64,000 bases of DNA from Mrakia gelida (Eukaryota; Basidiomycota; Tremellomycetes; Cystofilobasidiales; Mrakiaceae). The DNA is taken from positions 1,426,001 through 1,490,000 of the forward strand of contig BRON01000004.1 in the NCBI GenBank assembly GCA_024345305.1. Reading direction: 5' to 3'. The notes under the pieces are model-generated. The model ran no database searches. It had not been told where the DNA came from and saw nothing but the letters and a program-made list of their open reading frames with translations. The translations under genes were made by a program, and so were the position numbers. Each line of letters opens with the position of its first letter. The stretch's first letter is position 1. Below are positions 56,399 through 64,000 of this stretch, in pieces.

Positions 56399-58204
56399 TC
56401 AAGGTCGTCTCTGCCTCTCCTGCTCCGCGTTGCTCCCCTCCGCCTCGTTCTCATCCTCAAACTCCCCTTCCTCCTCCTCGACAGGCGTCCTCGAAGCTCT
56501 CCTCGACGAACTCGTCGTCGAGCTCTCCTGCCTTCTCTCCATCCCCGTGCTGCTCCTACTCCTCTCTCTCTCCCTCCCGCCATCCCACCTCCTCTCCTGA
56601 TCGCTCAGCCCGTTAGCCCACGAGTTGGTAGGTACTCCTCCGAAGGTCGTCGGAAGCGTAGGAGGTCCGAGGGGAGCAGGCATCTGGAGGTTGACTCCTC
56701 TTCCTCCGTGAGGGACTCCCGACCTCAAAGCGATGCCAGGTCCGAGGGAGGAGGTGGGGCCGTACGAGCGAGAGCGGGAGGGACCGTTGGAGGAGGTGGT
56801 GGAGGAGGCGATGGAGCGGCGGGAGGTTCGGTTCGGGTAGGAAGGGCCGAGGAGGGTGTTGGAGGAGGAGGTGTTGATCGGGTGAGGGTTGGGTCTCGAG
56901 GGGAACTGGTGGTTCTGAGAAGGGGAGCGAGTGCTTGGATCTGAGGAGTGAGAGGAGTTGGATCTTGAGGAGGGAGGGGAGTTGGAGGAGGAGGAGGGTT
57001 CGGCTCCCATCGATCGAGGGAGAGGAGTGTCGTAGTCCGCGTCGACGGGGAGGAGTTGAGGGGATCCGTTGCTTTCCGAGGACGTGGGAGTGGTCGAGAG
57101 AGCGTCAGGAGGGGTGGACAGTCCTCCTCCAAGACCGGTGTGACGAGGGAGTTGGGAGGTGGACTCGAAGGAGAGGCGACGAGCTGGGGAGGAGGAGGGA
57201 GAGAGGGGAGGTCGACCTTGGCCTCCTGGTCCTTGACTGTACGACGAGTTTCGCTGGTGCTGGGAGGAGGAGAGGTGCGAGGAGGAGGTTCGTCGGGAGT
57301 AGGAGCCGGGGGTAGCGGGAGCCATGACTGAAAGCGAAGAAAAGAGAGGAGTCAGCAAGAAGATGAGGGGAAGACGCGAAGAGGGAAGAAGAGGGACGAA
57401 CGGTTTCCGTACGACGACGCTCGTCTCGCTGCAGTCAAGGTGATAGGGACTGGTGCACCTCCGGGAGCGTACGACATCGATCGAGGAGGACTGATGAAGA
57501 GTGAAGCGAGAAGGGAAACAGAGTCAGCTTGATTGCATTTTCAGTCGAGGGAAGTTGCGTTCACGTCGAGTTCGAGGGCTCTTGCTCCGAGCCGTGGTTT
57601 GGGCTTGGAAGTGCCGTCTCTCCTCGAACTCCTCTCTGCTTCTCTCGTCAGCTCCTTCTTCGTCTCTTCGCCGCGGAGGGAAGGAACAGCGAGCGGAAAA
57701 TCGCTCCAAGAAATCCCAAGAAGAAAGAGGGCACGGCCTCCGGGCAGGCGAGAAAGGGGAGCGAGACGAGCGACGTTGGACTCACGGCAAAGGGTATTTC
57801 CTCTCGTTGTTCCTCCTCTTCATACTCCTCCAGATCCACACAGCCAGCAAGGCTGCGAGTAGACCTCCGAGAACACCTCCTACGATTCCTCCAATAGCAC
57901 CTCCGGAAAGGCCCCCAGAAGAGGACGAGGACTCCGCCGCGCTGCTGTTGATGATCGTTCCTCCAGCTCCAGTCGTCGCTGCTGCTGCTGCTGTTTTCGA
58001 CGAGGAAGCGGTGCTGGAGGAGGAGCGGACGGAGGTTGTGAAGGAGGAGGAGGCGAGGGTAGAGGAGGAGGAGGTGGTAGAGGAGGAGACGACCGAGGAG
58101 ACTGCTGTCGAGGAGGTGGCTGCTCTTGAGGAGGTCGAGGTCGAAATGGAGGAGGACGTCGTCGAAGTTGAGCTCCTCGAAGCAGAGGTGGAAGAAGAAG
58201 ACAT
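56399..58204 (-). CDS. Ser/Thr-rich single-pass membrane protein (Mid2/Axl2-like architecture)
   Basis: Probably a surface protein; no named family recognised. The ATG at 58204 opens about 140 residues composed almost only of Ser, Thr and Ala (dense O-mannosylation target). One hydrophobic helix follows (GGAIGGIVGGVLGGLLAALL, continuing AVWIW) near 57870, then a basic stop-transfer stretch RSMKRRNNERK. The cytoplasmic tail is long, Ser/Pro/Arg-rich and disordered, starting SMSYAPGGAPVPI, with GPGIALRSGVPHGGRGVNLQ and MPAPLGPPTLPTTFGGV and an acidic end (EEEEGEFEDENEAEGSN), stopping at 56399. Yeast cell-wall stress sensors such as Mid2 have this layout, but no WSC or other domain is present. 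There is no cleavable signal peptide in this model; the leader is interrupted by an intron (58212-58310). Confidence 0.78.
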
Positions 58205-58823
58205 GGCTGTGCTGAGGAGGAGAGAGTGGCAATGGTAGAAGACAGAAGGGGCGGTGAGGGTTAGAGGAGAGAGAGCCAGATGAGGTGAAGTGAAGGGAGG
58301 AAGCACTCACGAAGGGAGCAGCCAAGGGGAGAAGGGGAGGTGAAGAGAGAAGACGAGCGAGCGAGGTGATTCCCTTTTGCTTTCCCTTCTATATAGCGTG
58401 ACCTTGCTTTTTAACGATTCCAACCGACGAGTCCGGGAAAGGGAAGAGTCCCTTGGGTAGAGTAAGAGAGAGAGAAGAGAGAAGGAGGAAGGAAGCGAGA
58501 GAAGATCGACGTTGAGAGGTTCAAAGAAGGAGGAGGCAGGGCGAAGGCGAGCAAAACAGAATCGAAGGAGGACCCCGCTGACGGTACCCGTTTCTGGCTG
58601 CTTGTTGATTTCAGCTCGCTTCAGTTTCGGGGGGTTTCAGAGCAGAGAGCAAGGCATCATCACCATCTTCTGCTCGACTCGACTCTCGAGAAAATCTGCT
58701 CTGGAAGCGAGGAAAGCGAGGGCCACACGCGAGCTGATTTTGTTTCGTCGTCGGTCACCTCCCCTGGACGCCTCCTGTCTTGCTTCCCTTCTTCCGAAGA
58801 ACGCCCTTTCTCCTCCCAACGAC
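58205..58823. other. Divergent promoter region with a 5'-UTR intron
   Basis: Minus-strand leader intron at 58212-58310 (GTGAGT to CCTCAG) lies just before ATG 58204, and a TATA box sits at 58390-58395. The right part is the upstream region of the OB-fold candidate. No further gene seen. Confidence 0.45.
58390..58395 (-). promoter_or_regulatory. TATA box of the Ser-rich membrane protein gene
   Basis: TATATA on a GC-rich background, about 80 bases upstream of the leader-intron donor at 58310. Its position relative to that leader exon suits a polymerase II TATA element. Confidence 0.45.
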
Positions 58824-59651
58824 GATGAGCTCTACAAAATGGGTTGAATCCCTCTGCAACAAACCTGCCTCAGCACTCATCCTACCTATCTCATCCATAC
58901 CCACTCTTCTCGCCTCCGCTTCCTCTTCCTCGCTCGTCTCGAAGATCAGAATCGCTGGAAGGTGAGCTTCGACCTCCTCCTCCTCCCTTCCCCCCTCTCT
59001 CTCTCGCGCTTCCTCCTCCTGCATGTCTCTCGCCCTCTCTATACAGCGTCGGAACCCTAACTTTCTCCTTGGCTGGTTGGTCACCAGGCTGCTCTCGTAC
59101 GACGCCTCCTCCGGCTTCATGCTCTTGACCTCCCACGACGGCTCCATAGGCATTTGGGTCGACCCAAGCGTCGCTTTCGATGGATCTCGTCCGGAGGATA
59201 CACCTTTAGGGATTCTGCAGAGAACAGAAGGAGGGATGAGTCCTTGGATGATTACAGGAGAACTGATTTCTCCAGCCGAAGCGGTGAGTGGGCGCGAACG
59301 ACTCTCTCTCAACACGAAGGAAGGAGGAACGCGCGAGCTCACCTTCCTCCCTCCCCCTTCCCTCCCTCCCTTCCTTCCTTCCTTCGTCTCTGTTGCCAGC
59401 TCCCCCGCACCCCCACTTCAACCCTCTCCAGGCCCGTCCGCAAGAAACTCACCACCATCCTCCCCCTCTTGCTCTCGGCGGTGCTGGTGGTCCATGTTCC
59501 TACGCTGGAGATGGGGGTGTGGGAGGTTGCGGCGAAGGAGAGAATGGAGAGTGGGTTGGAGGGGAGGGAGAGGAGACAAGGGGTGTTGGAGGCAGAGAGG
59601 GAGAGGGAGGATGAGAAGTGGAGGAGCGAGAGGGGGAGGGGGTTGGTTTGA
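58824..59651 (+). CDS. Small OB-fold candidate, possibly Ten1-like
   Basis: I infer an OB-fold from pattern and not from a definite family match. The ATG at 58824 gives MSSTKWVESLCNKPASALIL, then PISSIPTLLASASSSSLV and SKIRIAG. After an intron (58963-59089) comes RLLSYDASSGFMLLTSHDGS and IGIWVDPSVAFDG. This alternation of IRI-x-GRLLSYD, FMLLTS and IGIWVD is the strand pattern of a small OB-fold such as telomere protein TEN1 (VRV-x-GRL-SYD, A-LED, L-VD). A second intron (59284-59399) precedes TLSRPVRKKLTTILPLLLSA and VLVVHVPTLEMGVWEVAAK, then a charged C-terminal helix to the stop at 59651. Just past the stop a further intron signature (59663-59769) suggests a spliced 3' UTR. No homologue is certain. 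Confidence 0.55.
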
Positions 59652-59662
59652 TGAGGAGAGGT

Positions 59663-59769
59663 GAGTGGTTGGGGGAGAGGAGAGAGGGGGGGTTGGGGGG
59701 GGGGGGGGGGATGAGGGGGGAGAGGGAGGGCTGCAGAGCTGACTTGGGTTCCGTATGCTTTTCGATCAG
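59663..59769 (+). other. Predicted 3'-UTR intron containing a 16-base G run
   Basis: GTGAGT donor twelve bases after the stop codon of the OB-fold candidate, GCTGACTTG branch at 59737 and GATCAG acceptor. The intron holds sixteen consecutive G residues at 59695-59710, flanked by more G runs, a clear candidate to form G-quadruplexes. Confidence 0.45.
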
Positions 59770-60885
59770 ATCGAGTGAGGACGAGTCTGCTACGACCTGT
59801 TACGCCCTACTTAGACGGAGGACCATCGCTTCGACCGCTCTGCTCCACGCTGCGAGCTACGCTCGGCGACCTTGAGCTCGGGACGGAGAAGGGGAGGGGG
59901 AGGGGAGGGAGGAGACGTCGAGAGCAGGCTTGAGCTCAACTTCGAGCTCGTCGGTTCTATCGAGATCAGATGAGTCCTCGTTTACCTTGTTTTCTTGATT
60001 GCAGAGAGCCTCGTTTGAGTCGTCGAGAGGGTTTGACGTGAGGTCAACGGAGGGAGAGAGGAGACTGTCGCGCGACTCGATTTCGACGCGTCCGTCCTTC
60101 CGTCTCGCTTTGTTGGAACGCCTTCCTCCCTCACCTGAGGTCTCGAGGGCAAGCAACGAAGCATTGGACAGTCCCAGAGTACTCAGTCTACGCGATCATG
60201 AGAACATTGAGGGCCACGACCTACGAGAGGAGCGGAATCGACCCGACACCTCTCGTCTTCGCGTTGACTCAGAACTTTCTCTCCTTCACAGGACCGGTGC
60301 GAGGTTGCCTTGCCAGCTCTGTCGAGGCAAAGAAAAAGGGCTACATAGTGGGTCAGGTCAAGAAAGAGTCAAGAGATAAGAGAAAGGGATAAAAGGTCGC
60401 AGCGTCGCAATCGTTCGCCATCGTAAAACTGGTTTCGTGTGTGTTTGTTTAATTGATCGAGGGTGATCAGGAGCTAAGACTGTGTGTAGAAAAGCATAGA
60501 AGAGAAGAGAGAGAGAGAGAGTAGACCCCAGAGCCGAAAAGAAGAAAGGAGTTGTAAGGTACGCAAACGCAAAGACGGGAGGGGACGCGACGACGACGGA
60601 CGAAGAAACGAGGACCCAAGCTAGGAGTGGAGAGGGGAGGGGAATCGTGGGTGTGTATATAAGACAAGGGGGGAGGAAGAGGGAGGAGCAGGCCAAGAAG
60701 GAGGAGAGAGGGAGAGAGAGAGAGAAGATGCAGAGAGATCGAAGGCAAGAAGAAAGAAACCGAGAACGACGAAGAGAAACCCAACGGAAGAACAAGAAAG
60801 AAAACCCCCTACCTGAAACGAGATGCTCTTGAAGTCCTCGAACCGAAGAGCTCGTCGGCGCGAAAGTTGACCCTCAAAATCCCGT
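59770..60885. other. Intergenic region with purine-rich microsatellites
   Basis: Between the OB-fold candidate and the 3' end of HOG1. It contains GA-type simple repeats around 60500-60522 and 60695-60730, which form a pyrimidine-rich HOG1 3' UTR on the minus strand. Short frames at 59857-60156 (minus) and 60198-60392 (plus) lack support. GACGCGTC occurs at 60085-60092. Confidence 0.4.
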
Positions 60886-63781
<2,896 letters not shown>

Positions 63782-64000
63782 CTAGATAGAGGCAGTATCC
63801 ATCGAGAAGTAGAGAGCAGAGAGCCGGAAGGAGGATCCGAGGTGAAGTGTGGAGGAGGAGAGGAGGGTTGGTCGAGTGAGACGCAAGGAGGGGGTGGCAA
63901 GTCGTTTTTCAAAGCGAAGGAGAGGTCCAGACGAGCAGGTTTTTGGAGAGGAGGTCGATGAGAGGTTGGAGGTGAGGATAGGAGGTGGAAAGAGGTGAAG
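63782..64000 (-). other. Part of HOG1 intron 1, running off the window
   Basis: On the minus strand a CTATCTAG acceptor directly precedes the first visible HOG1 coding exon. No ATG with a suitable HOG1 N-terminus is found in this stretch, so the intron or leader extends past the edge. Confidence 0.5.

Noticed and set aside
60198..60392. Small plus-strand frame of 64 codons
   Set aside because: It spans what looks like a branch site and acceptor, has no homology I recognise, and sits in the HOG1 downstream region; too weak to call.

Overview
This is a stretch of nuclear chromosome from an intron-rich, GC-rich basidiomycete fungus, most likely a red yeast of the Pucciniomycotina (Rhodotorula/Sporobolomyces type). 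The reasons are the gene structures: nearly every gene is split by many short introns with GTGAGT-like donors, a CTGAC branch site and a CAG/TAG acceptor; coding exons are GC-rich; and the gene set is eukaryotic (HOG1 MAP kinase, mitochondrial import and ribosomal proteins, FIG4, tRNA-splicing endonuclease). I saw no bacterial, phage or CRISPR sequence, no transposon, and by eye no rRNA or tRNA gene. The species assignment is inference.

Layout. 61-9076 (all minus strand): an ATO/GPR1-family acetate transporter, an unnamed coiled-coil protein, a WBP11-type splicing factor and mitochondrial ribosomal protein mL38. 9759-16208 (plus): frataxin, head-to-head with mL38; an uncertain hypothetical gene; and a transmembrane ADAM metalloprotease. 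16560-17476 (minus): the mitochondrial zinc-finger chaperone ZIM17/TIM15. 17640-25876 (plus): FIG4 phosphoinositide phosphatase and an F-box-like protein. 26060-35358 (minus): a UVRAG/VPS38-like PI3-kinase complex subunit, a four-pass membrane protein and a membrane-anchored multicopper oxidase. 35880-45199 (plus): a secreted acid phosphatase, an alpha/beta hydrolase and two tandem F-box-like paralogues, the first of which has a damaged start. 45588-47945 (minus): L-threonine aldolase. 49384-51577 (plus): a secreted pectin methylesterase. 51797-53202 (minus): SEN34. 53521-55451 (plus): an RMD1/RMND1-type protein. 56399-58204 (minus): a Ser-rich single-pass membrane protein. 58824-59651 (plus): a small OB-fold candidate resembling TEN1. 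60886 to the right edge (minus): HOG1, whose first exon lies outside the window.

The genes do not form one pathway. Themes are mitochondrial upkeep (mL38, frataxin, ZIM17, RMD1), endosomal phosphoinositides (FIG4, VPS38-like), RNA processing (WBP11, SEN34), secreted or surface enzymes (ADAM, oxidase, acid phosphatase, pectinesterase, Ser-rich protein) and stress signalling (HOG1).

The two strongest unexplained signals are a non-coding 8-bp palindrome, GACGCGTC, that I located by eye about 28 times, nearly always in introns or between genes, and a 20-bp exact tandem duplication that breaks the start of an F-box gene at 42065. Coordinates for split genes run from start codon to stop codon and include introns.
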